Shown: positions 1-10,522, numbered from the stretch's first letter. The stretch: DNA of 64,000 nucleotides from TK10-74A sp965263065 (GCA_965263065.1 CBDHGH010000001.1:62001-126000), one strand, 5' to 3'. Notes: generated by a model not told the origin, from the letters alone. A program made the numbers and translations.

Positions 1-10
1 GGCCGCCCGC

Positions 11-607
11 GTGCGCCGCCTCTGCGATCGAGCCGCCGCGCTGATCGACCCCGCCGGCGACCCCGGCCGCGCCGCCGGCCGTGCTGTCGGGCAGGCCGCC
101 GCCTGGGAAGCCTTCGTCTTCGGAATTGGGCCGGCGCTGTGCCACGTCGTCGACGAACCGCCCGCGCGACGCCGGCTGCTGCCGCGCTTCCGCGCCGCCG
201 CCCGCGCCCGCCGCCGGGCGCCGCTCGGCGGGCAGGCTGCCGCGGCGCTCGGGCTGGAGGGTCGCGACGCCGACGCCGTGCTGCGGCAGGCCGAGACCCT
301 GCGCGACCTGGCGGAAGCGCACATCCGCGCCACCCACGGCGACGCCGTGAGCGGACTGCTGCCGCCCTGGGCCAGCGCGATCGAGAAGGGGCGCCGTTCC
401 GTCGCGCTGCTCCGGCGCGACGATGCCGAAGCGGCCACGTTCGCGGCCGTCGTCACGGGATTGGTGGTCGACCAAGCCGCGGCGGCGGTCTCGGCCGGCT
501 TCCGCGCCACGCCCGGCTACCGCGAGCAGGCGCCGGATCTGTACGGCCACTGCGACCGCGCCGCGCTGCGGCACGTGCTGCACGAGGTCCGCGCAGTCAG
601 CGGGTGA
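11..607 (+). CDS. Hypothetical Ala/Arg-rich protein, possibly 5'-truncated by the window edge
   Basis: I do not recognise this 198-residue product. A GTG at position 11 can start it, but the frame is open to the first base of the window, so the real gene may begin further upstream. The protein is mostly helical in composition, rich in Ala and Arg, with no signal peptide, membrane segment or recognisable metal or nucleotide motif. Codon use (G/C at third positions) matches neighbouring real genes. It ends 37 bp before the convergent end of the LysM/M23 peptidase gene. No function is proposed. Confidence 0.5.
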   Translation: MRRLCDRAAALIDPAGDPGRAAGRAVGQAAAWEAFVFGIGPALCHVVDEPPARRRLLPRFRAAARARRRAPLGGQAAAALGLEGRDADAVLRQAETLRDLAEAHIRATHGDAVSGLLPPWASAIEKGRRSVALLRRDDAEAATFAAVVTGLVVDQAAAAVSAGFRATPGYREQAPDLYGHCDRAALRHVLHEVRAVSG

Positions 608-644
608 CGCCCCGCCGCCGCCATGCGACTGCACGGCCGCGGCC

Positions 645-2717
645 TCAGGGCAGGTAGTTGAGCGCGTCCAGCGACCAGTCGTTGTGATACAGCTCCAGGT
701 GCAGATGCACGCCGGTGCTGTAGCCCGACGTGCCGACCTCGCCAATCGGGTCGCCCGCGGCGAGCACCTGGTCAACGTAGACCCAGGCCGGGCCGTTCAG
801 GTGTCCGTAGATGCTGACCCAGCCGTTGCCGTGGTCGATCTCGACGAAGAAGCCCAGGCCGCAGCACCATTCGCCGCCGACGCGGGTGACCACGCCATCC
901 GCCGCCGCCACGATCGGGCCGCCGTTCTGCGCGATGTCCGTCCCGCGGTGCCGCACGCTGCAGTCCCACGCCCGGCACACGCCGAAGCCGTCCGTCAGGT
1001 CGCCGTACGCGGGCCAGACGAAGACCGGCGTCGTGATCGGCACCAGCAGTTCCTGCCCCGAGATCAGCCCGTTCGGGTCGATGACGCCGTTGTTCGGCGT
1101 GTCGACCAGCGCCTGCACGGTCGTTCCGAACTGGGCCGCGATCGCCTGCAGGGTGTCGCCGGTCCGCACGTCCACGATCACGCCCTCGCGGTTGGGCACC
1201 CGCAGCGCCGTATCTGGCCCGACGTATCCCTCCGACAGGCCCGCGTTGTTGGCGAGCAGCGTGTGGGGCGTCACCCCGGCCGCCGCCGCCACATACTCAA
1301 GCGCGTCGCCGAAGTCGGTCACCCACGTCCGCGACACCGTGGGAATCGGGACCGTGCCCGGCACGAACAGGCTCTGGCCCACGCTGATCAGGTTGGGGTT
1401 CAACCCGGGGTTGAGCAGCGCCAGCCCGGCGGCGGTCCCGCCGTACTGGAGCGCGATCGCGGTGACCGTGTCGCCGGGCTGCACCGTGTAGGTCAGCTGC
1501 GGCGCCGGCCCCGCCCCGACCGTGCCCGGCGGCGGCGGCGGCAGGTCGACCAGCGGAACGACGAGGACCTGGCCGACGTTGATGAAGTTGAGACTGAGGC
1601 GTGGGTTGAGCTGCGCCAGCTCGTCGAGGCTGATGCCGTGCAGGTCCGCGATCTCCCCCGCGAAGTCCCCCGCCCGCACGACGTAGGTCGTCAGTTCGGT
1701 GTCGGCGCCCAGCGACGGCTGCCCGTCGGACTGACTGGCCGGCGCGCCCGGCACCCGCAGCTCCTGGCCGACGTACACGAAGGCGAGATCGACGCCGGAG
1801 TTCGCGCGCTGCAGCACCGCGTAGGGGATCCCGAATCGATCGGCGATGCCGGTGGCCGTGTCACCCGGGACGACTTCGTAGCGGCCGGCCGGCGTGGCCG
1901 CACTCGGCGTGCTGCCAACCTCCGGGGCGTCGCCGGCGCTCGGGATGAACAGCGTCTCGCCGATGTAGAGCAGATTGGGGTTCACGTGGGGGTTCAACTG
2001 GGCCAGCAGCGACTGGCTCACACCGGCTCGCACCGCCAGACCGCTGAACGTGTCTCCCGAGACGACCGTGTACAGCTCCACGATCTGATCGCCCACGCGT
2101 GGCCCGGTGCGCACGGGCTCCCCGCTCGACGAGGGCAGCGGCTCCCCGACCGAGGCTTGCGGGGCGACCGAGGATGTCGTCGGAGTCCGGTCGTCGATGG
2201 AGGGGTCGTCGCCGGTCGTATCGACGATGACCAGCACCCGCCCGGCGATCAGGTGGTCCGCCGTGTAGCCCGGGTTCAGGTCCAGGATCGCCGCAGGCGT
2301 CGTGAAGTACGTCTCCGCGAGCTGCGACAGCGTGTCGCCCGGCTGGACGAGATGCGTCAGCCGCACGCCGCCGCGCGCGACCGGCGTGCTGGGCGCAGCG
2401 GCGGTCGCCGCCGGCGCCGCGGTCGCTGCGGGCTCATCGGCGTCGTCGCCGGCGCCGGGAATGGTCAGTTCGGCGCCCGCCCAAATCAGATGCGCGGACG
2501 TGATGTGGGGGTTGGCGTCGAGGATCGCGGCCTGAGTCGTGCCGAACCGCTCGGCGATCGCCGAGAGGGTGTCGCCCGACTGCACGACGTAGACATCGGC
2601 ATGAATCGTGCCGGGCAACGCCAGCGCCATCAGCGCCACGATGAGAATGGGGACGATCGCTCGCGGGGAGAGGAACATTCGCTGGAATGCCATTCGTGGC
2701 CCGCCGGATCCCCGCAT
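645..2717 (-). CDS. Secreted M23 peptidase with eight LysM repeats
   Basis: This is a predicted exported peptidoglycan-binding endopeptidase. The N-terminus has a hydrophobic signal segment ending near ALPGTIHA. About eight LysM units follow, each opening with a YxVxxGDTxxxIA-like stretch and ending near GQxLxVP. The seventh is degenerate (WVTDFGDALEYVAAAAG). The C-terminal ~130 residues are an M23 (LytM) domain with the zinc motif HRGTD, a YGHL histidine and HLHLEL, so the catalytic residues look intact. Family knowledge: such enzymes cleave peptide cross-links, and LysM repeats bind GlcNAc-containing glycans. The start at 2717 lies about 24 nt after a TACAGT hexamer (2746-2741, minus). An ATG at 2693 is an equally plausible start. 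The gene is divergent from the LysM anchor gene at 2920, so both probably act at the envelope. Confidence 0.9.
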   Translation of the reverse strand: MRGSGGPRMAFQRMFLSPRAIVPILIVALMALALPGTIHADVYVVQSGDTLSAIAERFGTTQAAILDANPHITSAHLIWAGAELTIPGAGDDADEPAATAAPAATAAAPSTPVARGGVRLTHLVQPGDTLSQLAETYFTTPAAILDLNPGYTADHLIAGRVLVIVDTTGDDPSIDDRTPTTSSVAPQASVGEPLPSSSGEPVRTGPRVGDQIVELYTVVSGDTFSGLAVRAGVSQSLLAQLNPHVNPNLLYIGETLFIPSAGDAPEVGSTPSAATPAGRYEVVPGDTATGIADRFGIPYAVLQRANSGVDLAFVYVGQELRVPGAPASQSDGQPSLGADTELTTYVVRAGDFAGEIADLHGISLDELAQLNPRLSLNFINVGQVLVVPLVDLPPPPPGTVGAGPAPQLTYTVQPGDTVTAIALQYGGTAAGLALLNPGLNPNLISVGQSLFVPGTVPIPTVSRTWVTDFGDALEYVAAAAGVTPHTLLANNAGLSEGYVGPDTALRVPNREGVIVDVRTGDTLQAIAAQFGTTVQALVDTPNNGVIDPNGLISGQELLVPITTPVFVWPAYGDLTDGFGVCRAWDCSVRHRGTDIAQNGGPIVAAADGVVTRVGGEWCCGLGFFVEIDHGNGWVSIYGHLNGPAWVYVDQVLAAGDPIGEVGTSGYSTGVHLHLELYHNDWSLDALNYLP

Positions 2718-2919
2718 CCCGACGGTGCCGAAGCGGCGCCACTGTACGAGGCGACCCCGCGAATCGCCAAGCGCATTCGCTTAGTGCGATCATGCGCGCG
2801 TCGCTTCGGATCGCCCCCGCCGGGCGATTCAGGGAACACTCGCGAGCCGCATACCGTCGAAGCCCACTAGAGTAGGAGTGCAATGCCGCACCGGATTCCG
2901 TCACGCCCATGGCCGACTC
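2718..2919. promoter_or_regulatory. Divergent intergenic region between two LysM genes with -10-like boxes
   Basis: This 200-bp region separates two divergent envelope genes. On the minus strand TACAGT lies at 2746-2741, and on the plus strand TAGAGT lies at 2868-2873. Both resemble -10 hexamers; no clear TTGACA was seen at the right distance for either. A short plus-strand ORF (ATG at 2883, 14 codons) overlaps the ATG at 2920 and could couple translation, but this is speculative. Confidence 0.35.
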
Positions 2920-4242
2920 ATGAATGACCCCACCGTCAACGATCCCTCCGCGGAGCCGCGCTCGATTGGCGGGTCCGACTCGACCGCCATGCCCGTCTGC
3001 CCCTTCGTCGGGCGCCGGAACGATCCCGCCCTCGTGGAGGCGATGCCGGACGGCGAGCACCGCTGCTACAAGCCGCCCAGCCCGCATCGCATCCGCTCCG
3101 ACATCCAGGGACGCTTCTGCCTGTCCGCCCGCTACCAGCGCTGCCCGGTCTATCGCGGCGTGGTGGCGCACCCGCCCGGCCCCTCGCTCAGCGAGCGCAT
3201 CTTCGGCGGCGGTCTGCTCGAGCTGATCCGCTCGCCCATGGGGCTGGCGTTCATCTTCTTCGCGATGCTGATCCCCGCCGCCATCGGCGTCTGGTTCGCG
3301 GTCCTCGATGACGACGATGAGCCAGCCGACGCGCAATCGGCCGTCGCCGACGCGGACGAGGAAGCCGATGCCGATGCCGAGGCGGAGGCGCCGGTGGCGC
3401 CCGCCGACGACGGGGAGGACGATGGGGCGCAGGCGGCGGCGCCGGAGACCCCGCCGGACGAAGCGGAGCAAACGGCCGCCGAGCAGTCGGGCGGCGGGCA
3501 GCAGGCCACCGCGCAGGCGACCGCCGAGGAGCAGAGCGCCGAGGACCAAAGCGCCGGCGATCAGGCCGCCGACGCGCCGGCCGCCGAGGAGCAGGCCGAC
3601 GCGCCGGAGCAGCCGGCGGCGGAGCCCGACCCCGATCTGACCCCGCGTGAGCGGCTCTTCAACTGGACCGACCTGGTCGAGCACGTCGTCGAGTCGGGCG
3701 ACAGCCTGGGCGCGATCGCGGCCGTCTACGGCACGACCGTCGAGGCGCTCGCCGTCTTCAACGGCATCGCCGACGTCAACAGCATCACGATCGGGCAGGT
3801 CATCGCCGTGCCCGTCGGGTTCACGGAAGACGTGGGCTTCGAGTCGGCGGCGCCGGCCGCTGTCGCGGACGAGGAAGCGCCGCCCGCGGCGGAGGACGAC
3901 GGCGCCGACGACACCGGCGACGCCGGCGAGACCGACGAGACCGATGAGACCGGCGACACCGGCGAGACCGACGACACCGCCGACGACACCACCGACGACA
4001 CCGGCGACGCCGAGCCCGAGCCCGAGTCGGACGCGGTGCCGACCGCGACCGACTCGCTGCTGGCCTGGACCGACGTCATCGAGTGGGTGGTCGAACCCGG
4101 CGACACGCTGTTCCTGATCTCCCAGGAGTTCGTGACCACGGTCGACGCGATCGCCGCGCTGAACGGCATCGACCCCGCCGTCCCGATCCTGATCGGGCAG
4201 GTGCTGCGCGTGCCCCAGGGCTTCCTGGAATCGCTCGAGTAG
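2920..4242 (+). CDS. LysM-domain membrane anchor protein with N-terminal Cys motif and acidic linkers
   Basis: The product has a cytoplasmic N-terminal Cys module (CPFVGRRND, then HRC, then FCLSARYQRCPVY), a single membrane helix (about GLAFIFFAMLIPAAIGVWF), a long Ala/Glu/Asp/Gln-rich linker, one LysM unit (HVVESGDSLGAIAAVYG), a second Asp/Glu/Thr-rich linker and a second LysM unit (WVVEPGDTLFLISQEF). The layout is of an envelope protein anchored in the membrane that reaches glycan through LysM. I associate the N-terminal Cys module with Chloroflexota LysM proteins. The ATG at 2920 is preferred. A GTG at 2878 would add 14 residues, but it sits only 4 nt after a TAGAGT box. The linkers are low-complexity and likely disordered. 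Confidence 0.85.
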   Translation: MNDPTVNDPSAEPRSIGGSDSTAMPVCPFVGRRNDPALVEAMPDGEHRCYKPPSPHRIRSDIQGRFCLSARYQRCPVYRGVVAHPPGPSLSERIFGGGLLELIRSPMGLAFIFFAMLIPAAIGVWFAVLDDDDEPADAQSAVADADEEADADAEAEAPVAPADDGEDDGAQAAAPETPPDEAEQTAAEQSGGGQQATAQATAEEQSAEDQSAGDQAADAPAAEEQADAPEQPAAEPDPDLTPRERLFNWTDLVEHVVESGDSLGAIAAVYGTTVEALAVFNGIADVNSITIGQVIAVPVGFTEDVGFESAAPAAVADEEAPPAAEDDGADDTGDAGETDETDETGDTGETDDTADDTTDDTGDAEPEPESDAVPTATDSLLAWTDVIEWVVEPGDTLFLISQEFVTTVDAIAALNGIDPAVPILIGQVLRVPQGFLESLE

Positions 4243-4292
4243 CCGTCGCCGCGCCGTCGCTGCGATGTCGCCGCGGCCGGCCGGCTGCGGCC

Positions 4293-4667
4293 TTACCCCA
4301 CGACGCGCCGCGAGAACTTCCACTCCCCGCCGGCCCTGACGAGCGTGTCGTTGTACTTCGCGCGCAGCAGGCTTTCGCCGCTCTCGCCCCGAATCAGGTT
4401 CAGGTAGCAGCGGTGCGTCGCCTGGTCCCCGTCCCCGTCGATGACGTGGTTGTTCGTCCAGTGCTCCGTCCCGGCCATGTGCTCTTGGAAGTCGCGCACG
4501 AACGTGGCCAGCGCCGCCGCGCCGATGACCTCGCCCCGTCCCCCGTCGAACACGCCGTCCGGTGTGAAGGTCGCCGCCCAGCGCTCGCCGTCGGCCTCGT
4601 CGATCGCGAAGTTGTAGCGCGCCGCCAGATCCAGAATCTCCAGCCGGTCCGCCGTCGAGAGTGCCAT
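4293..4667 (-). CDS. SnoaL-like / nuclear transport factor 2-fold protein
   Basis: This 124-residue protein has the pattern of the SnoaL_4/NTF2-like family: an N-terminal helix (EILDLAARYNFAID), a strand region around FTPDGVFDGGRG, HWTNNHVIDGDGD, and a final strand GGEWKFSRRVV. Members are polyketide cyclases, dehydratases or uncharacterised small-ligand-binding proteins, so the substrate cannot be called. The start at 4667 is supported by a strong AGGAGG-type ribosome-binding site just upstream. The in-frame extension further upstream lacks one. It is transcribed divergently from tldD. Confidence 0.8.
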   Translation of the reverse strand: MALSTADRLEILDLAARYNFAIDEADGERWAATFTPDGVFDGGRGEVIGAAALATFVRDFQEHMAGTEHWTNNHVIDGDGDQATHRCYLNLIRGESGESLLRAKYNDTLVRAGGEWKFSRRVVG

Positions 4668-4750
4668 TGTTTCCTCCTCTGTCTCGCGTAGCCGCCCCGC
4701 GCAGGATAGCGCCCGTTGCGGCTCCCACCAGCGGCAGCGCCGCGGCCCGA

Positions 4751-4756
4751 TACACT
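4751..4756 (+). promoter_or_regulatory. -10-like box TACACT upstream of tldDE
   Basis: TACACT in the context GATACACTGAAG lies 8 nt before ATG 4765 and 53 nt before the SD-supported GTG at 4810. The same GRTACACTG context precedes the genes at 19721 and 49858, which supports it as a -10 element. No good -35 was identified. Confidence 0.4.
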
Positions 4757-4809
4757 GAAGATCCATGGCGGGGCGATCCATACCGGCCCCCACGCCCGGA
4801 GGAACGCCC

Positions 4810-6275
<1,466 letters not shown>

Positions 6276-6279
<4 letters not shown>

Positions 6280-7718
6280 CCCCGGCCGCCGGCCGCGGCG
6301 CCGCCCCCGATGTGGCCCCTCGCGATGGGGCGGCCCGCGATGGCCCACCGCGCTCCCCGGGGCCGTTGGAGGTCGCGCAGCGTGTCGTCGAGAAGGCCCG
6401 CGCCGCCGCGAGCGGCGCGCCCGGCCGCTTCCAGTGCGACGCGGTGGCGGTGGCCTCGCGCGACTCCTCCGTCACCGTGCGGCTGCAGCAGGTCGAGACG
6501 GTGCAGGAGGCGGCGTCGCGCGCCGTGGGGCTGCGCGTGATCGTCGACGGGCGCCAGGCGGTCGTGTCCAGCGCCGACATCTCCGACGACGCGCTCGATC
6601 AGATCGTCGCCGACGCCCTGGAGCTGGCTACCATCTCCGAACCCGACGCGCACGCCGGCCTGCCCGACCCCGCCGATCAGACGACCGCCCGTGATGAGCT
6701 CCAGCTCTACGACGAGGCCATCGAGGGGATCGCCGGGCAGGAGCGCATCGACCGCGCGCTGGCCTGCGAGCAGGCCGCCCTCGACGCCGACCCCCGCATC
6801 AACAACAGCGGCGGCGCCAGCTTCAGCACCCGCGTCGCCGAGGTCGCGCTGGCCGACAGCAACGGCTTCGCCGGCAGCTACCTGGGAACCTCGGCCTCGC
6901 TCGGCGTCGAGGTCATGGCCGCCGAGCCCGATGGCCGGCTGCGCAACGACCATTGGTTCAGCGTCGAGCGGCAGCTGCACCGGCTCGACGACGCGGACGC
7001 CGTGGGCCGCGAGGCGGCGGCGCGCGCCCTGCGCCAGCTCGGCGCCCGCAAGGCCGCGACCACCGTCGTGCCGGTCGTCTGGGAGCCGCGCATGGCCGCC
7101 GGCTTCCTGCGCAGCATCGCCAACGCGGCCGACGGCGAGGCGCTCTACCGTCGCAGCACGTTCCTCGCCGGGCGCGAGGGCGACGCCGTCGCCTCGCCGC
7201 TCGTGACCGTCGACGACGACCCGCGCCTGCCGGCCCGCCTCGGCTCGCGCCCCTTCGACGGCGAAGGCATCGCCACGCGCCGCAACGTCCTGCTGCGCGA
7301 CGGCGTCTTCCAGACGTTCCTCTTCGACACCTACAACGCCCGCCGCCTCGGCCGCGCGAGCACCGGCTCCGCCGTCCGCGACGTCGGCGGCCTGCCCGGC
7401 ATCGGCGCGGGCAACCTGATCATGCATCCCGGCGATGGGACGCCCGAGCAGATCATCGGCGGGGTGGACGACGGCCTCTACCTGACGAGCCTGATGGGCT
7501 TCGGCATCAACATGACCACGGGCGACTTCTCCCGCGGCGCCGCCGGCCTCTGGATCCGCGACGGCGAATTGGCCGAGGCGGTCAGCGAGATCAACGTCTC
7601 GGGCAACCTGCTCGACATGCTGGCGTCGATCGACGCGGTGGGGTCCGACCTGCAGTGGTTCGGCAGCGCCGCCGCGCCCACCCTGCGCATGTCGCGGCTG
7701 ACCGTCAGCGGCAGCTAG
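6276..7718 (+). CDS. tldE: TldE/PmbA family protein, partner of TldD
   Basis: PmbA/TldE-type protein of about 480 residues. It has the family's N-terminal fold (VTVRLQQVETVQEAASRAVG, then GLRVIVDGRQAVVSS), a central RINNSGGASFS and a C-terminal MGFGINMTTGDFSRGAAGLW, but not the HExxxH of TldD, as expected for the non-metal-binding partner. Its ATG overlaps the tldD stop (ATGA), showing a two-gene operon. The first 25 residues or so are an Ala/Arg/Pro-rich extension. Longer upstream starts would overlap tldD further and are rejected. Confidence 0.93.
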
Positions 7719-7771
7719 CGCCGGCGGGAACCTCACTCCGGTACTCCGCTTCACACTCTCCCCCTCCGATC

Positions 7772-7804
7772 CCCCCGCTCCATTGCTCGGCAATGGAGCG
7801 GGGG
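7772..7804. repeat. Palindromic repeat, 14-bp stem (copy 1 of a family)
   Basis: Perfect inverted repeat with arms CCCCCGCTCCATTG (7772-7785) and its complement (7791-7804) around a 5-nt loop. A nearly identical element with arms CCCCCTCTCCATTG occurs at 10455-10487 on the other side of the solute-binding protein gene. Both are preceded by GGGAACCTCAC (7728 and 10438 regions). It could also act as the tldDE terminator, though there is no T tract. Confidence 0.75.
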
Positions 7805-7924
7805 TTCGGGGGCGAGGTTCCCCCGCGCGATCGCACGCCGGAACCCCACGAGTGACACAGGGGGGGTTCCAACAGCGCCTGAATCCGAAAAATTCGGTGG
7901 ATAACCCCATAATTTCCTTCTTAT

Positions 7925-7960
7925 TTGACATAACGGGGGGGGGGGGTGCACTCTTATAAT
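7925..7960 (+). promoter_or_regulatory. Consensus -35/-10 promoter interrupted by a 12-G tract (candidate phase-variable promoter)
   Basis: Perfect TTGACA (7925-7930) and perfect TATAAT (7955-7960) precede the solute-binding protein gene. The spacer is 24 bp and contains a run of 12 G (7935-7946). Other promoters in this window have 17-bp spacers (23S rRNA, vapBC), so this allele would be about 7 bp too long. Shortening the G run to about five would restore 17 bp. Just upstream, CCGAA-AAA-TTCGG (7885-7897) forms a small palindrome that could be an operator. The predicted start site near 7967 leaves a leader of about 67 nt before ATG 8034. Confidence 0.6.
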
Positions 7961-8033
7961 GTGCGATACTGTGCGTGCTCACGCACCGAGCGATCCCACA
8001 ACGGGACAGCCGGGGACCAGAAGGGAACATGTG

Positions 8034-10412
8034 ATGAGCCGCCGGAACTATTGGACGACCCTGCGACAGCGGAAGATCTCACGCCGCACCATGTTGGGAG
8101 CCAGCGCGAAGGCTGGGGTTGGAGCAGCCGGCCTCGCCTTGGTCGGCTGCGGCGACGACGACGGGCCCGACGCCGGCGCCGTGGCGGCCGAACGGGCCGC
8201 CGCGGCCGCGGAAGAGGCCGCCGCCGCGGCGGTCGCCGCCGGGGATGCGCGCGCCGCCGAATCCGCCGCCGCCGCCGCCGTCGCGGCCGAGGCGGCAGAC
8301 GCCGCAGGCGAGGCCTCCGCCGCTGCGGCCGACGCGGCAGACGCCGCGGGCGAGGCCTCCGCCGCCGCCTCGCAGGCGGCCAGCGCCGCCGATGCCGCCG
8401 CCGCCCTGGCCGCCGAAGCGGCCGAGTCGGAGGACGCCGGCAACGCGGCCGCCGCCGCGGAAGCCGCCGCCGCAGCGGCCGCCCAGGCCGCCGACGCCGC
8501 TGGCGCTGCCGGCGACGCCGCTGCCGCGGCCGTCGCGGACGCCGCCGCCGAGGCGGCCGAGGCCGCCGCCCAGGCCGCCCGCGATGTCGCCGCGGCCGTC
8601 GAAGCCGGCACCGCCACCGCCGAGGCCGCCCAGGCCGCCATCGACAACGCCGCCGAGGCCGCGGCCGCCGCCGCCGCCGCGGCCGGGGAGGCGTCCGCCG
8701 CCGCCGGGCAGGCCGCCGCCGCCGCCGGGCAGGCCGCCGCCACGGCCCAGGAGACCGCCGAAGCCGCGGCCGAGACCGCCGCCGCCGCCGTCGCCGCCGC
8801 CCAGGAGGCCGCGGACGCCGCCCAGGAGGCCGCCGAGAGCGCGGCCATGGCGGCGGAAGAGGACGAGCCGGCCCCGGCCACCGGCCCGCAGCATGGAGGT
8901 ACCCTCAACTCCCCCGGGTTGGACGGCGGCATCTTCGACCCGGCCATCGCCAACCACGGCGGCACCGACAGCATCGTGTTCCCGATCTACGACCACATCA
9001 ACTACCTCGATGACGGCGGGACGCTCACCGCCGCGATGGCGGAGCTGCCCGAGGTCATCGATGAGCTCAACTTCATCTACGCCATCAAGCCGAACGTGCA
9101 CTGGCAGGACAAGGCGCCGCTGAACGGCCGGCAGTTCGTCGCCGAAGATGCCGTCTTCGGACTTGAACGCTTCGGTCAGGACAACCCCGAGTTCATCTGG
9201 AGAGACCGCTACGCCACCGTCGACCAGTTCGAGGCGGTCAACGACCTCACCCTGCACATCACCGCGAAAGAGCCGTTCGCGCCGCTGCTCACCGCAGTCG
9301 CCGAGATCCAGGCGCTGATGGTCTCGCGCGACGCGGTCGAGGCCTTCGGCGACGACGGCATCGCCAGCGACGTTGAGGCCGCCATCGGCACCGGCGGCAT
9401 GCAGCATGTCTCCCGTGAGGCCGACGTCCTCAGCGTGCTGGAACGCAACCCCAACTACTTCCGCGAAGGGCTCCCCTACTTCGACGGGTTCCGGGCGAAC
9501 TGGAATCTCGACGCGGCGTATCGGGCCGCACAGTACGTCGCCGGCGAGGCCGACTTCCTCCATGTTCCGTGGTTGGGCTTCCCGGCAGAGAACGAGGCCG
9601 TGCGGGCCCAGGTCGGCGAGGAGAACCTCGTCGAAGTGCCCATGCAAGCGACCTGGAAAGTGTCGACATACATCCACACCAAGGTCGAGCCCTACACCGA
9701 CCCGCGCGTGCGCCTCGCCCTGCATCTCGCCACCAACCGGGAACAACTCCACGCGGTGTCCCAAGGCTTCCTGTCGATCGGCGGGCCGATCGCCCACGCG
9801 AGCGGGCCATACGCGTGGACCGTCGATGAGCTCCGCGAGTTGCCCGGCTATCGCTCCGGCGACCTGCGCGAGCAGGACCTGGCCGAGGGCCGGCGGCTGC
9901 TCGACGCCAGCGGCTACGACCCGGCGAGCGTGCCGCCGATGAGCGTCAGTGACCTAGAAACCCCACGCGCTGAGGTGCTGCAGCAGAACTTTGCCGAAAT
10001 CGGCTTCGACGTCGATCTCGAGGAGATTCCCGACACCGAGGCCCTCACTAGGCGTGATGGGGGTCAGTTCACCATCCACACCCAGGGCGTCGGGGGCGCG
10101 TTCGACCCCGACGCCCTCTACAACAGCCACCACACCACCGGCGGGCAGAACTTCGGTGAGTTCTCGGACCCCGAGATCGACGCGCTGCTGGAGCAGGGAC
10201 GCACCACCCTCGGTACCGAGAACCGGGTGCCGATCTACGACGAGATCCAGACCAAGCTGCTCGAAGAGCACAATCCCCAGATCTACTTTGCTTGGGGCCA
10301 GCCGGTCGTCGGACACCGTCCCTGGGTCAAGGGCTACGGCCCGACCAACAGCAGCACCGCCGCCACCCAGCGGCTGTACCGGTCGTGGTTCGAGGGCAAG
10401 CCCGGCGTCTAG
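8034..10412 (+). CDS. ABC transporter solute-binding lipoprotein (SBP family 5) with long Ala-rich stalk
   Basis: This is a family 5 (peptide/nickel/opine type) extracellular solute-binding protein. The N-terminus has a Tat-like RR segment (SRRTMLGASAKAG) and a lipobox-like end (LALVGCG), so it is probably exported folded and lipid-anchored. About 260 residues of almost pure Ala/Glu/Asp/Gln follow before the binding domain begins near HGGTLNSPGLDGGIFDP. That domain has normal SBP_bac_5 features (VHWQDKAPLNGRQFVAEDAVF). I chose ATG 8034 because AAGGGA lies 7 nt upstream; the ATG at 7959 overlaps the -10 box. No permease or ATPase gene follows, only a permease remnant at 11530. The promoter contains a 12-G tract and may be phase-variable. 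Confidence 0.88.
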   Translation: MSRRNYWTTLRQRKISRRTMLGASAKAGVGAAGLALVGCGDDDGPDAGAVAAERAAAAAEEAAAAAVAAGDARAAESAAAAAVAAEAADAAGEASAAAADAADAAGEASAAASQAASAADAAAALAAEAAESEDAGNAAAAAEAAAAAAAQAADAAGAAGDAAAAAVADAAAEAAEAAAQAARDVAAAVEAGTATAEAAQAAIDNAAEAAAAAAAAAGEASAAAGQAAAAAGQAAATAQETAEAAAETAAAAVAAAQEAADAAQEAAESAAMAAEEDEPAPATGPQHGGTLNSPGLDGGIFDPAIANHGGTDSIVFPIYDHINYLDDGGTLTAAMAELPEVIDELNFIYAIKPNVHWQDKAPLNGRQFVAEDAVFGLERFGQDNPEFIWRDRYATVDQFEAVNDLTLHITAKEPFAPLLTAVAEIQALMVSRDAVEAFGDDGIASDVEAAIGTGGMQHVSREADVLSVLERNPNYFREGLPYFDGFRANWNLDAAYRAAQYVAGEADFLHVPWLGFPAENEAVRAQVGEENLVEVPMQATWKVSTYIHTKVEPYTDPRVRLALHLATNREQLHAVSQGFLSIGGPIAHASGPYAWTVDELRELPGYRSGDLREQDLAEGRRLLDASGYDPASVPPMSVSDLETPRAEVLQQNFAEIGFDVDLEEIPDTEALTRRDGGQFTIHTQGVGGAFDPDALYNSHHTTGGQNFGEFSDPEIDALLEQGRTTLGTENRVPIYDEIQTKLLEEHNPQIYFAWGQPVVGHRPWVKGYGPTNSSTAATQRLYRSWFEGKPGV

Positions 10413-10454
10413 CGGGGCGGACCTCACCCCCTGCGTGGGAACCTCACCCCCTAA

Positions 10455-10487
10455 CCCCCTCTCCATTGCAGAGCAATGGAGAGGGGG
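10455..10487. repeat. Palindromic repeat, 14-bp stem (copy 2)
   Basis: Inverted repeat with arms CCCCCTCTCCATTG (10455-10468) and its complement (10474-10487) and a 5-nt loop CAGAG. It matches the element at 7772-7804 in 13 of 14 arm positions. It lies 42 bp after the solute-binding protein stop and may also serve as a terminator. Confidence 0.75.
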
Positions 10488-10502
10488 GACCGGAAGGGGG
10501 AA

Positions 10503-10522
10503 GGGCGGTTCGCGAACCGCCC
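10503..10522. repeat. 20-bp perfect palindrome
   Basis: GGGCGGTTCGCGAACCGCCC is a perfect 20-bp palindrome 15 bp after the previous repeat. The two together look like a composite repetitive extragenic element. No protein-coding role is seen between 10413 and 10623. Confidence 0.7.

Noticed and set aside
7959..8033. N-terminal extension of the solute-binding protein
   Set aside because: The ATG at 7959 overlaps the TATAAT box. ATG 8034 has a ribosome-binding site and gives a proper export signal.
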